A stretch of DNA of 64,000 nucleotides. Source: Citricoccus sp. SGAir0253 (GTDB lineage Bacteria; Actinomycetota; Actinomycetes; Actinomycetales; Micrococcaceae). Shown one piece after another: positions 44,246 through 52,860 of the stretch. The stretch is from contig NZ_CP039425.1 of NCBI RefSeq assembly GCF_005877055.1, positions 1 to 64,000 of the forward strand, given 5' to 3'. Under the pieces are notes generated by a model. That model did not search any database, was not told the DNA's origin, and worked only from the letters and a program-made list of their open reading frames with translations. Position 1 is the first letter of the stretch. Each line of letters begins with the position of its first letter. Position numbers and translations under genes: made by a program.

Positions 44246-44828
44246 GAATACTGCCTTCCATTGCGGTCCGGTGCGAATCGCCGTCTCCCAGGTCCTCGGT
44301 CACGGCCTCGTCCGTGAGTGCGAGCTGGAGAAGGCGCGCCAGCGACTGGACGGTCAGCCACGCCCACGCCACCACGATCGCAACCTTGATCGGCCACACG
44401 GCCAGCAGGCCCGAGCCCATGGGCACGGCCTCGCGCATCGCCGCGGAATCCACGGCCAGCAGCACGGAGCTCCAGGTCATCACCGCGGAGATCACGACCA
44501 CCAGCACTTGAGCGCCGACGACCTGCACCTTCCAGGGACGACCCGACAGGCCGTCCTCGACCAGCGTCACCCGCATGTGCTCATTGCGCCGCTCGGTGAT
44601 CGCCATGGCGAAGAGCACCGTCAGCGGCATCATCCACCCGCTCACGTACTCCGTCACACCGACCAGCGCGGTCCCGACAGTGTTTCTCAGGACGACATCG
44701 AGGGCGACCAACACCATCATGGCCACCAGGGCGACACTGGACACCACGAGCAGCGCGCGGCTTCCCCGCCCGACCGCCTCGGCCAACTTGACCACCGAGC
44801 CACCTCGGAGTGCTTGTCGTTTCATCAT
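44238..44828 (-). CDS. TRAP transporter small permease (DctQ type)
   Basis: 196 residues from the ATG at 44828, with four hydrophobic helices. It has the DctQ pattern: VVLRNTVGTALVGVTEYVSG in helix 2-3, AITERRNEHMRVTLVEDGL in the loop. It joins the binding protein to the large permease. It lies 28 bp after the DctP stop and overlaps DctM, so all three TRAP genes are one operon. The longer upstream frame is Arg/Pro-rich and not needed. Confidence 0.88.
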   Translation of the reverse strand: MMKRQALRGGSVVKLAEAVGRGSRALLVVSSVALVAMMVLVALDVVLRNTVGTALVGVTEYVSGWMMPLTVLFAMAITERRNEHMRVTLVEDGLSGRPWKVQVVGAQVLVVVISAVMTWSSVLLAVDSAAMREAVPMGSGLLAVWPIKVAIVVAWAWLTVQSLARLLQLALTDEAVTEDLGDGDSHRTAMEGSIHA

Positions 44829-44856
44829 CGCTCCGTTCCGCCGTGGGGCCGTCGGC

Positions 44857-46065
44857 CTACGACGAGGCGCCGTTCGACCCAATGACACCGGTCAGCTCTT
44901 CATGCCAGGCCGGGAAATCCTCAACGGACTCGGTGGCGACCTCACCGGCGTCGGCCAGGGCCACGTCCTGCTCGACTAGGTCGGCCCACTTCGCCATGGC
45001 GGCGTCCAGGTCCTTCCCCAGCGCCTGGGGCTCCGCGACACCCTGCGGGGCCCGCTCGGTCCAGGAGCCACTGTGCTCTTCCTGGAATTCGCCCAGCGCC
45101 TGGTTCATCTCGGTGACGTCATGGGTGGTGATCCCCAGTTCCTCCCGCCGGTCGAAGAACTCCTGCTGTGCCTGGATGTCTGCCTGCGTCCGGTTGACCG
45201 TGTAGTCCGTCATGCTGGTCTGGAGGGCGTCCTGGGCCTCCGTCGGCAGGTCCTTCCACGTGTCCAGATCCATGAGCACCACCAGTCCCATGTTGGCGCT
45301 GAAGGACGCCGGGTAGTACTCCTTGGCGACTTCGTTGAGCCCGTAGTCGTTGTACATGAAGGGGGCGCCGATCTGGCAGTCGATCACGCCGCGCTGAAGG
45401 GCCTCATAGGTCTCGCCCTGGGCGACATTGACGACCGTCATGCCGAGGGCTTCGGCTTCGGCGGCCCACACCGGACCGGGGGCCCGGACGCGGATGCCCT
45501 GCAGATTGGTCTGCGAGTCGAGTTCCCTGCTGCAGAGCATGTCGTACTTGCCGGCCACGGAGGTAGAGGCTAGGAATTTGACGCCCTGGGCTTCGAATTC
45601 CTTCTGGGCAGCTTCGCTGTTGAACATTTCGTTCATCACGCCGACAACCTGCAGCTGGTTGTGCGGGTAGGAGTCCAGGGGCGCAGACCCCTTCTCGTTT
45701 ATCCAGTTCGCCACCGGCAGGGCCTGCGGCTGGTAGGTCACCACGGTGTAGGTCACGTCCGAGACCCCGTCAGCCGTGCCAGCCAGGGCATCGTCGCTCG
45801 TCAGAAGCGAGCTGGTCCAGTAGGGCTCCACAACGAGCTTGCCGCCGGTTTGCTCGTCGAGGCTGGAGATCCATTCCTGAACGGACTTGCCAGCCGGCGA
45901 GGCGGCGGAGGTCAGGTCGCTGTAGGTCAACGTTTCGGCCGGCATGTCCTCCAGGGACTGGGCCGGCTGACCGGCCCCGGCACCCGCGGAGCCGCAGGAA
46001 GTCAGGGCGAGAAGGCCTAGGGCGGCACCGGAGGCGACCAGGTGGCGGGTGATATTGCGGGGCAT
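44857..46065 (-). CDS. TRAP transporter solute-binding lipoprotein (DctP type)
   Basis: 402 residues from the ATG at 46065. The N-terminus is a lipoprotein signal: RNITRHLVASGAALGLLALT then SC at the lipobox (LTSC), giving membrane attachment through Cys. The DctP fold has the family arginine motif LQGIRVRAPGPVWAAEAEAL, which usually clamps a substrate carboxylate, and NVAQGETYEALQRGVIDCQI. The substrate is therefore probably an organic acid. It is the first gene of the TRAP-HtaA-ALDH-ADH operon and is divergent from a P450 gene. Confidence 0.92.
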   Translation of the reverse strand: MPRNITRHLVASGAALGLLALTSCGSAGAGAGQPAQSLEDMPAETLTYSDLTSAASPAGKSVQEWISSLDEQTGGKLVVEPYWTSSLLTSDDALAGTADGVSDVTYTVVTYQPQALPVANWINEKGSAPLDSYPHNQLQVVGVMNEMFNSEAAQKEFEAQGVKFLASTSVAGKYDMLCSRELDSQTNLQGIRVRAPGPVWAAEAEALGMTVVNVAQGETYEALQRGVIDCQIGAPFMYNDYGLNEVAKEYYPASFSANMGLVVLMDLDTWKDLPTEAQDALQTSMTDYTVNRTQADIQAQQEFFDRREELGITTHDVTEMNQALGEFQEEHSGSWTERAPQGVAEPQALGKDLDAAMAKWADLVEQDVALADAGEVATESVEDFPAWHEELTGVIGSNGASS

Positions 46066-46137
46066 GGGGTCCTCGAATCGATGGGGGAACCGGTTCACAA
46101 CGGGCCGACGAGCACTCGGCCTTGCCAAGAAAAGTGT

Positions 46138-46163
46138 GTCACAGTAGAACTGTTGCTTGTGAC
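46138..46163. promoter_or_regulatory. GTCACA...TGTGAC dyad between divergent promoters
   Basis: An inverted pair GTCACA / TGTGAC with a 14-bp centre lies between the TRAP operon and the P450 gene. It could control both directions. ACAGTAGA inside it is also found at 51986-51993. Confidence 0.4.
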
Positions 46164-46274
46164 TCGAGACACAATACACACGGGCCATGGGCGAATCAAC
46201 AGCTTGCCGGGGACTCCGGGGCGACAGCAGTACGCCCGACCTGGCTTCCACCTGACACAGAACGAGGAGGAGTT

Positions 46275-47602
46275 GTGACCGCAACTCAGACCGAGCAGTT
46301 GGCCATCATCCCGGACGAGATCGCCCGCCGGATCGTCTTGCCGGCAGGACACCTGGATGAGCAGGCCCTCTTCGATGCGTACGCTTGGCTCCGGCGCGAA
46401 GCACCCCTGGGCAAGGCGGAGGTGGACGGCTATGACCCCCTGTGGCTGGTCACCAAGCACGCCGACATCCTCGAGATCGAACGCCAGCCCGAGCTCTTCA
46501 CCAACGGCGGCGGCCCCGACGCCCCCGGCACGCACAACCCGATCCTCAATACCAAGGCGGGTGACGCGTGGACCATGAAGGTCAATGGCAACCTGCGCCC
46601 CCTGGAGTCCCTGCAGATGATGGACCCGCCGGAGCACACCATCATCCGGGACATCGCCCAAGGTTGGTTCCGTCCGGTGGAGCTCAAGAAGTGGAACGAC
46701 CGCATCCGGCAACTCGCCACCAAGGTGATCTCCCGGCACCTGTCCCGGGCACCAACGAGATCGACTTCTCCCGAGACTTCGCCTGGTACTACCCCCTGCA
46801 CGTCATCATGACGCTGTTCGGGGTCCGCGAGGAAGATGAGCCGCTGATCATGCGACTGGCCCATGAGCGCTTCGGGGTCAACGACCCGGAGAACCGCCCG
46901 GCGGGACAGTCCGTGGACCCGGCCACCCTGGCCGCTCGGCTGAACGTGGCGAACATCAAGGAATTCGAGGCGTACTACACCGGCCTGGTCAACAGTCTCC
47001 GGGAAGAGCCGCAGGACAACTTGGCCAGTCTCATCGCGAACGCCCGCCAGCCCGACGGCGAGTACTACCCCATGAAGACCTGCATCGGTTACTACATCGC
47101 CATCTCCGGGGCCGGGCACGACACAACGTCGACGACCGCGGCAACGATCTTCGAACAGCTGGCCAAGCACCCCGAACAGCTCCGGGCCGTCCAGGACGAC
47201 CCCTCCCTGATCCCCACGCTCATCCAGGAAGGCCTGCGATGGACGTCGCCGGTGAAGCACTTCGTCCATCAAGCGGCCGTCGACTACACCCTGCGCGGTG
47301 CCGAGATCAAGAAGGGCGACCGGCTCATGCTGCTGTTCCAGTCGGCCAACCGCGACGAGGAGGTCTTCGAGGCACCCGACGAATTCCGCCACGACCGCAA
47401 GCCCAACCCGCACATCGCCTTCGGCAGTGGACCCCATTCGTGCCTCGGGCAGCCCCTGGCGCGTCTGGAACTGCGGATCCTGCTCGAAGAGCTCCTGCCC
47501 AGGGTCCGCAACATCGAGCTGCTCGAGGGCCGCAAGGTGCTCCAGACCAACTTCGTCGGCGGCGTGAAATCCCTGCCGGTCCGCTTCGAACTCGTCGACT
47601 GA
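46275..47602 (+). pseudogene. Cytochrome P450 with single frameshift
   Basis: From the GTG at 46275 (GAGGAGGAG upstream) the frame reads a P450 N-terminus with DPPEHTIIRDIAQGWF (C-helix). Near 46740-46756, at TCCCGGG, it must shift by one to continue as GTNEIDFSRDFAWYYPLHVI. The second frame holds the I-helix oxygen motif AGHDTTST, the ExxR helix EGLRW and the haem loop FGSGPHSCLGQPLARLE with its cysteine. A repaired product would be about 442 residues and a complete class I bacterial P450. The rest shows no other damage, so this is either a very recent lesion or an assembly indel. It likely hydroxylates the imported substrate. Confidence 0.87.
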
Positions 47603-47612
47603 GTCGGCGGTC

Positions 47613-49013
47613 TTGGCCGTGGGGGTCCCCGTCCGCGCTCACGAATGGAATGCCACTGCGGCCCTGGTTTTCACCTGCCTGCTCGGTGCCCTGGTGCAGA
47701 CCATCATCGTTTCCGTCCAGGCGGACCTGCCCCGGCTCCTCGATGCCAGTCGCGAGGAAACCGCCTGGGCGATCACGGCCACCATCACGACGGGGTGCGC
47801 CGTTGCCCCCGTGGCCGGACGGCTCGGTGACCTCTACGGGCATCGCCGAGTGATCGTGTCGCTTCTGGGCGTTTTCGTGGTGGGCTCAGTGGTCTGTGGG
47901 GTGGCGGAGTCGGTCTGGTCACTGATCGTCGGGCGCGCGCTGCAGGGCGCGGCGGTCGGGGTGATCCCGGTGGCTACGTCCATGCTGCGAAATGTGGTGT
48001 CCGGCCCGCGCCTGCCGTTGGCCTTCGCCGTGGTGGCGGGAACCATGGGCGTCGGTTCTGCCTTCGGTATCCCCCTCGGCGCTGTGCTGGCCACCCATGT
48101 CGACTGGAGGGTCATGTTCTGGCTCTGCTGTGTCCTCGGGTTGGGGTGCGTGGTGTGGATCCGATGGGGAGTGCCCGTCGATGGGCCCCGGCCTGACGGC
48201 CGCTTCGACGTGGTGGGCGCCGCGGGAAGCAGCCTGGGCGCCGTGGCCGTGTTGGTGGGCTTGTCCGGGCTGCTGGTGCAGGGCTGGGATGCGCCATCGA
48301 CCGTGGTGCCGGCAGCGGTAGGCCTGGCGGTGCTAGGGCTGACCGGCGTGCATCTCTGGTATCACCGGGCACCCCTCATCAACGTTCGACTGGCATTGCG
48401 CCCCCGGCTGTTGCTGACAAACGTTGCGTCCGCTGCGGTCAACTTCGGCATGATGAGCATGCTGGTGTTCTTCCCGCAACTGCTGGTCCTGCCACCGGTG
48501 GTTGGCGGTCTGGGGCTTGGGGCCGGAGCGGCCAGTGCGATCATGGCGGCCAGTGGACTGGCTCAACTGTGCGTCACCCCGCTCTCGGCACGGTTGAGCC
48601 GGTCGCTGGACCCGGGGCGAATCCTGGCCCTGGCGGCCCTGCTTCTGACGCTGGCACTCGTGCTGGGGGTCGCGGCCGGAGCTCAGCTGTGGGCCGTTGT
48701 CCTGGTGCTGATCGCCGGTGGGGCGGCCATCGGCATCGCCCTCGCCGCCGTCCCGTTGGTGATCCATGACGCGGTGTCCCCCTCGGACATCGCGACGGCT
48801 CACGGGCTCAACGCCCAGATCCGCATGTTCGGCACGGCCGCTGCCGCGGCCGCCATCGGTGCCGTCCTGGCATCCCAGACGATCGCGGGTGCGCCGACCC
48901 CGGCCGGCTTCATCTGGGCCGGGCTCACCGCCGCGGCTGCCACCGGGGTCGGGGCCGGCCTCGGGTTCCTGATCCCGCGCCAAGCTCCGGAAAAATTGCC
49001 CCACGCCTCTTGA
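47613..49013 (+). CDS. MFS transporter, DHA2-type (14-helix) permease
   Basis: 466 residues with about 13-14 hydrophobic helices. Loop motif GRLGDLYGHRRV, motif C-like GTMGVGSAFGIPLGAV and the opening FTCLLGALVQTIIVSVQADL are typical of EmrB/QacA-like drug:H+ antiporters. The start is TTG at 47613 or GTG at 47619; it begins 10-16 bp after the P450 stop, so they are co-transcribed. It likely exports a toxic substrate or intermediate of the P450 pathway, although some DHA2 members import. Confidence 0.82.
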   Translation: MAVGVPVRAHEWNATAALVFTCLLGALVQTIIVSVQADLPRLLDASREETAWAITATITTGCAVAPVAGRLGDLYGHRRVIVSLLGVFVVGSVVCGVAESVWSLIVGRALQGAAVGVIPVATSMLRNVVSGPRLPLAFAVVAGTMGVGSAFGIPLGAVLATHVDWRVMFWLCCVLGLGCVVWIRWGVPVDGPRPDGRFDVVGAAGSSLGAVAVLVGLSGLLVQGWDAPSTVVPAAVGLAVLGLTGVHLWYHRAPLINVRLALRPRLLLTNVASAAVNFGMMSMLVFFPQLLVLPPVVGGLGLGAGAASAIMAASGLAQLCVTPLSARLSRSLDPGRILALAALLLTLALVLGVAAGAQLWAVVLVLIAGGAAIGIALAAVPLVIHDAVSPSDIATAHGLNAQIRMFGTAAAAAAIGAVLASQTIAGAPTPAGFIWAGLTAAAATGVGAGLGFLIPRQAPEKLPHAS

Positions 49014-49044
49014 ACAACTGTCTATAAAAGGCCAGCATAGTGAT

Positions 49045-49063
49045 CTGTGGAACACTTCCACAG
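49045..49063. promoter_or_regulatory. CTGTGGAA/TTCCACAG dyad before aldehyde dehydrogenase
   Basis: A perfect 8-bp inverted repeat with a 3-bp centre, 68 bp upstream of the ATG at 49131. It is a candidate operator for a dimeric regulator. Confidence 0.45.
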
Positions 49064-49130
49064 TTTCGGCGTCGCGGTCTTGCATCCCTTGGTACGCCCG
49101 AGATTTCCTGTGACATGGAAGGACCTATTC

Positions 49131-50639
49131 ATGACCACTCCCACTCTCTTCTCCCCAACGGGAGAAGCCGCCGCGGACCTGCGGCGGTATGGGTCCTACA
49201 TCGACGGTGCGTGGACCACCGCCGAGGACCGCGACCTGGTGGACGTCACCAATCCGGCCACCGAAGAGGCCATCGCTCAAGTGGGCGTGGCTAGCGTGGA
49301 GGACGTGGACCGGGCCGTGCTGGCCGCCCGCCGGGCCCATGACGTGGACGGCTGGGGGCAGACCACGCCGGCCGAGCGGAAGGCCGTTCTCGTCCGGTTC
49401 GCAGAGATCATGGAACGGCGCAAGCACGAACTGGTCGACTTGAACATCGCCGAGTGCGGCTCGGTGCGGTGGTTCGCCGAGGCCGGCCAGGTGGGTGGGG
49501 CCATCGCCCACCTGCGATCCACCATCGATGCCATGGACACGTTCGACTGGGAGCGGTCCTCTCAGGTTCACTTCGGCAATGGCATCGGCCAGGGGCAGAT
49601 CGTTCGGGAGAGCTACGGTGTTGCGGCCCTGATCAGTGCCTACAACTTCCCCCTGTGGCTCAACATGACGAAGCTGGCCCCGGCCCTGGCGGCTGGCTGC
49701 TCGGTCATCCTCAAGCCGGCCACCGTCACTCCGCTGGAGGGCCTCATCCTGGCCGAGATCGGCGAGGAGGCCGGTCTTCCGGCAGGGGCCCTCAACGTCA
49801 TCGTCGGCGGGCGCGTCCCGACGCAAGCCCTGACGACCCATGACGGCGTGGACATGGTCAGCTTCACCGGCTCGGACGCGGTCGGCTCGGAGATCTACCA
49901 GCAGGCGGCCGCCTCCATCAAGAAGGTCGTGCTCGAGCTGGGCGGCAAGAGCGCGAACATCGTGCTCGAGGACGCCGACCTGGACGCCGTGGCCGCCCAG
50001 GTGGTGACCCACACCATCATCCAGGCAGGCCAGGGATGTTCGTTGCTGATGCGGACGCTGGTCCACCGGTCCCGGTACGACGAGCTGGTGGAGAAGGTCG
50101 CCGCCGGCCTGGCCGCCGTCACGGTCGGTGACCCCACGGATCCGGCCACCCAGATGGGCCCTTTGATCTCGGCGGCGCAACGGGACAAGGTGGAGAGCCT
50201 CATCGCCGACGGCGTCGCCTCCGGGGCTCGACTGGTCACCGGCGGGGGCCGCCCCGCCCGCCTGGACCGCGGGTACTTCGTGGAACCGACACTGTTCGCC
50301 GACGTGGACAACAGCATGCGCATCGCTCGGGAAGAGATCTTCGGTCCCGTGAATGTCGTGATCGGCTTCGACACGGACGACGAGGCCGTCAGCATCGCCA
50401 ACGACAGCCCCTATGGGCTCTCGGGGGCCGTCAACACGGCCGATCCCCGGCGCGCCTATGACATCGCCCGTCGGCTGCGTACCGGCGCCGTGGTCCTCAA
50501 CGGCGGCGGCGGGGCCTTCCCGGATATCAGCATGCCGTTCGGCGGCTACAAGGCGAGCGGCATCGGCCGCGAGTACGGCGAATGGGGGCTGGAGGAGTAC
50601 CTGCAGACCAAGTCCATCGGCTGGGCAGCGGCGCGCTGA
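49131..50639 (+). CDS. Aldehyde dehydrogenase (NAD(P)+)
   Basis: 502 residues from the ATG at 49131 (GAAGGA 8 bp upstream). The domain order is complete: YNFPLWLNMTKLAPALAAGC, LKPATVTPLEG, GSDAVGSEIYQQ, VLELGGKSANIV with the general-base Glu, the nucleophile in GQGCS, and EEIFGPVNVVIGF. It is paralogous to the enzyme at 40552-42009 but clearly diverged. It follows the P450 and exporter genes and ends at a strong hairpin. It should oxidise an aldehyde produced downstream of P450 and alcohol-oxidase steps. Confidence 0.92.
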   Translation: MTTPTLFSPTGEAAADLRRYGSYIDGAWTTAEDRDLVDVTNPATEEAIAQVGVASVEDVDRAVLAARRAHDVDGWGQTTPAERKAVLVRFAEIMERRKHELVDLNIAECGSVRWFAEAGQVGGAIAHLRSTIDAMDTFDWERSSQVHFGNGIGQGQIVRESYGVAALISAYNFPLWLNMTKLAPALAAGCSVILKPATVTPLEGLILAEIGEEAGLPAGALNVIVGGRVPTQALTTHDGVDMVSFTGSDAVGSEIYQQAAASIKKVVLELGGKSANIVLEDADLDAVAAQVVTHTIIQAGQGCSLLMRTLVHRSRYDELVEKVAAGLAAVTVGDPTDPATQMGPLISAAQRDKVESLIADGVASGARLVTGGGRPARLDRGYFVEPTLFADVDNSMRIAREEIFGPVNVVIGFDTDDEAVSIANDSPYGLSGAVNTADPRRAYDIARRLRTGAVVLNGGGGAFPDISMPFGGYKASGIGREYGEWGLEEYLQTKSIGWAAAR

Positions 50640-50667
50640 TCCTGGTGGTACAGCCGTAGGCCGGCGA

Positions 50668-50717
50668 CCTCGCCCGGGTGCGGCGAGACCGAAAGGTCTC
50701 GCCGCACCCGGGCGAGG
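50668..50717. terminator. 50-bp hairpin terminator between convergent genes
   Basis: A 23-bp stem (CCTCGCCCGGGTGCGGCGAG and 3 more) with a GAAA tetraloop and a perfect complement. It sits between the convergent aldehyde dehydrogenase and HtaA genes. Confidence 0.8.
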
Positions 50718-50727
50718 CGCCGACCGC

Positions 50728-51240
50728 CTACGGCCAGAGCGTGGAGAACCGCGCCGGGGCGAGATCGGTGCCGGCCGGGTAGACGCCGTTGAACATCTCG
50801 ACCCCGCTGTCGGCCAATTGCAGAGGCACCTCCACCAGCTCCCGGCCGGCCGCTAGCGGGCGCTCGGCTGACCACCCGATGAGCTCTCGACGGGTGGTGT
50901 CGGGCCAAGACATCAGGTCGACGACACTGAGTTCCGTACCCGCGGCGCTGAGCTCCAGCCATGGATCCATGAGGATCAACAGCAGCATTCCGCCGTGGGC
51001 CTTCAAGCGCACCTGCCCGCCGAACTTGAGTCGGACACCGCCCTGGAGAAGGGCCTCGCGGGCCGTGAGGGGAAAGAGGAATGACCGCGAACCCGTATCG
51101 TGTCGCGCGCCGTCCCGGGCATCAATCGAAAAGTCCTCGATAGTGTCCAAGTACTGCAGGAAGCTGGCCTTGATGCTCCAACTGAGGCACTGGGCCGATT
51201 CCTCGGCAAGGGCGTCCTGCCTCGCGGTGGTGTTGGTCAT
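50728..51240 (-). CDS. HtaA-domain protein without signal peptide
   Basis: 170 residues. The HtaA pattern is CLSWSIKASFLQYLDTIEDF, SFLFPL, GGQVRLKAHGGMLLLILMDP, then LELSAAG and a C-terminal beta-rich part. Y30 and H82 match the haem-ligand positions of HtaA and are 52 residues apart, exactly as in the protein at 42129-42680. No signal peptide or anchor is present. Its ATG overlaps the GntR stop (ATGA), which couples its synthesis to a catabolic regulator. That is unusual for a haem-uptake domain and suggests a role in the pathway itself, such as haem supply to P450 or ligand presentation. Confidence 0.72.
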   Translation of the reverse strand: MTNTTARQDALAEESAQCLSWSIKASFLQYLDTIEDFSIDARDGARHDTGSRSFLFPLTAREALLQGGVRLKFGGQVRLKAHGGMLLLILMDPWLELSAAGTELSVVDLMSWPDTTRRELIGWSAERPLAAGRELVEVPLQLADSGVEMFNGVYPAGTDLAPARFSTLWP

Positions 51241-51932
51241 GGCGTCGCGGCGTCCAGCTGGCGCAACCGGGGCGTCTTCCACGGATCGCTCGAGAAGTGG
51301 TCGCTGGACTGCTCCACCGCTTCGACGTCCCCCTGCCGCAGCGCATCGATCAGCGCCCGATGCTTGGTCTTCCACGTGTCCAGTGGTAGCTGCTCGAGCC
51401 AGTCCAGGGACTGGAGCCGGCACAGGCGGAACTCGTCGAGCATGTCAGCGAAGGCCTTGCTCAACCGGGGGCTGCCGGCCATGTCGACTACGGCTTGGTG
51501 GAAGTCGCAGTCCGCTTGGATCCGCACGGACCACGGTTCACCCTCGGGCATGCTCAGGATGCGTTCGATCGCCTCGTCGACGGCGGGCCCGGGCTTGGTC
51601 CCCGCCTTGAGGGCCGCCCGATAGGCCGATGCTTCCAGGCTCTCGCGGAGCAAGAGGATGTCGGTGTACTCCTCCCGGTCGAAGACCGGGACGGACCACC
51701 CCCGGTTCTCCCGGTACCGGAGCAGTCCCACGTTCTCCAGCCGCGACATCGCCGCACGAAGGGTATGCCTGGACACCTCCAGCTTTTTGGCCAGCGGAGC
51801 TTCCTTGATCCTCTCCCCCGGCGGAATGCTCCCGGCGAAAATGTCCTCCCGCAACCGGGCCTCGAGGGCGTCGACGACCGAGACGGTGTGGAGCCTCCCG
51901 GCATCCCGTACCGGTGTCCGCTCGATGGTCAT
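51237..51932 (-). CDS. GntR-family regulator, FadR-type (FCD domain)
   Basis: 231 residues from the ATG at 51932; a GTG at 51956 is an alternative. The winged helix (KKLEVSRHTLRAAMSRLENV, about residues 48-67) and FCD ligand domain (ADCDFHQAVVDMAGS with D and H) are clear. It is transcribed with the downstream HtaA gene by ATGA overlap and may be the distal end of the P450-ferredoxin operon. It probably controls that operon and, through a shared CTGTAnAGCTGTA element, the aldehyde/alcohol dehydrogenase genes at 42 kb. Confidence 0.87.
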   Translation of the reverse strand: MTIERTPVRDAGRLHTVSVVDALEARLREDIFAGSIPPGERIKEAPLAKKLEVSRHTLRAAMSRLENVGLLRYRENRGWSVPVFDREEYTDILLLRESLEASAYRAALKAGTKPGPAVDEAIERILSMPEGEPWSVRIQADCDFHQAVVDMAGSPRLSKAFADMLDEFRLCRLQSLDWLEQLPLDTWKTKHRALIDALRQGDVEAVEQSSDHFSSDPWKTPRLRQLDAATP

Positions 51933-51975
51933 AGTGGCCCCCGCCCCGCTCGACACTGCTCAATGCTTTCTTGTG

Positions 51976-51989
51976 CTACAGCTCTACAG
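51976..51989. promoter_or_regulatory. Candidate GntR operator CTACAGCTCTACAG
   Basis: A direct repeat CTACAG-CT-CTACAG, 44 bp upstream of the GntR ATG. Its complement matches 42026-42038 in CTGTAnAGCTGTA. Autoregulation is plausible. Confidence 0.45.
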
Positions 51990-52044
51990 TAGACCCCGCA
52001 GGGCATCTCAGTCAGGTTGGCGGGTTCCGCGATCGCAAGCCGCC

Positions 52045-52860
52045 TCACTCTCGGTCCTCCCGGAGCGCACTGATCCGGGCGCCCAGCGATTGAAGGACGA
52101 GCCGCCGGTCGCTGACGGCATTCACCACCCGAGCACCCGCCCCGATCCACCGGTCGAAGTCCTGACGCGCGTCCTCCAGGGTGGAGCCACGGTAGAGGGT
52201 GGCGAAGAGCGGTACCGAAGCCCTGCGGGCCGCGTCGACGATCCGGTCGATCTCCCGGGCCACTTCCGGGGCGCTATTGTCCCCGAAATGCCCCATCTCG
52301 TGGGCCAAGTCGAAGCTGCCCAGGAAAAGTGCATCGATGCCCTCTACGGAGAGGATCTCTTCCAGTGCGTCGACGCCCTCCTGGCTCTCCACGGCCACGG
52401 CCACGAACACGTTCTCGTCGGACCACTGCGCGAATTCCCGCCAGTCCGCGGTGAGGTGCCCGGCCGCGCGCACGCTCGGGCAGGCGCCCCGAGCCCCCTG
52501 CCCGCGGTTGCGCGTGTAGCGGGCCGCGCTCACGGCGGCGCGTGCCTGCCCGGGCGTGGCGACATGCGGCACGACGATGCCCAGGGCGCCGGCATCGAGG
52601 ACCCGCTTGATCCATACCTCCTCGTTGGCCGGCACCCGCACCAGCGGCGTCAGGCCCACGGCCTCGGCCGCACGGATCATCGACACCACGGCATCGGTTC
52701 CGAAGGAGCCGTGCTCCCAGTCGATCATGACGTGGTCATAACCGGCCAGGCCCACCATCTCCACCAGTTCCGGGCTATTGGTCTGCACGTTCACCCCCAC
52801 GGACGTCCCACCCTGGCGCAGGGCCCGCAACACGGCATTGGTTCGGCCCCGCTCACGCAT
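52045..52860 (-). CDS. HpcH/HpaI-family class II aldolase
   Basis: 271 residues from the ATG at 52860. It has the metal-dependent (beta/alpha)8 aldolase pattern of HpaI/DDGA aldolases: MIDWEHGSFG, VRVPANEEVWIKRVLDAGAL, GIVVPHVATPGQARAAVSAA, VAVESQEGVDAL with the metal Glu, and LFLGSFDLAHEMG with the metal Asp. These cleave 4-hydroxy-2-oxoacids to pyruvate and an aldehyde. The aldehyde would feed the aldehyde dehydrogenases encoded nearby. The start overlaps the flavoprotein stop by 8 bp. Confidence 0.88.
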   Translation of the reverse strand: MRERGRTNAVLRALRQGGTSVGVNVQTNSPELVEMVGLAGYDHVMIDWEHGSFGTDAVVSMIRAAEAVGLTPLVRVPANEEVWIKRVLDAGALGIVVPHVATPGQARAAVSAARYTRNRGQGARGACPSVRAAGHLTADWREFAQWSDENVFVAVAVESQEGVDALEEILSVEGIDALFLGSFDLAHEMGHFGDNSAPEVAREIDRIVDAARRASVPLFATLYRGSTLEDARQDFDRWIGAGARVVNAVSDRRLVLQSLGARISALREDRE

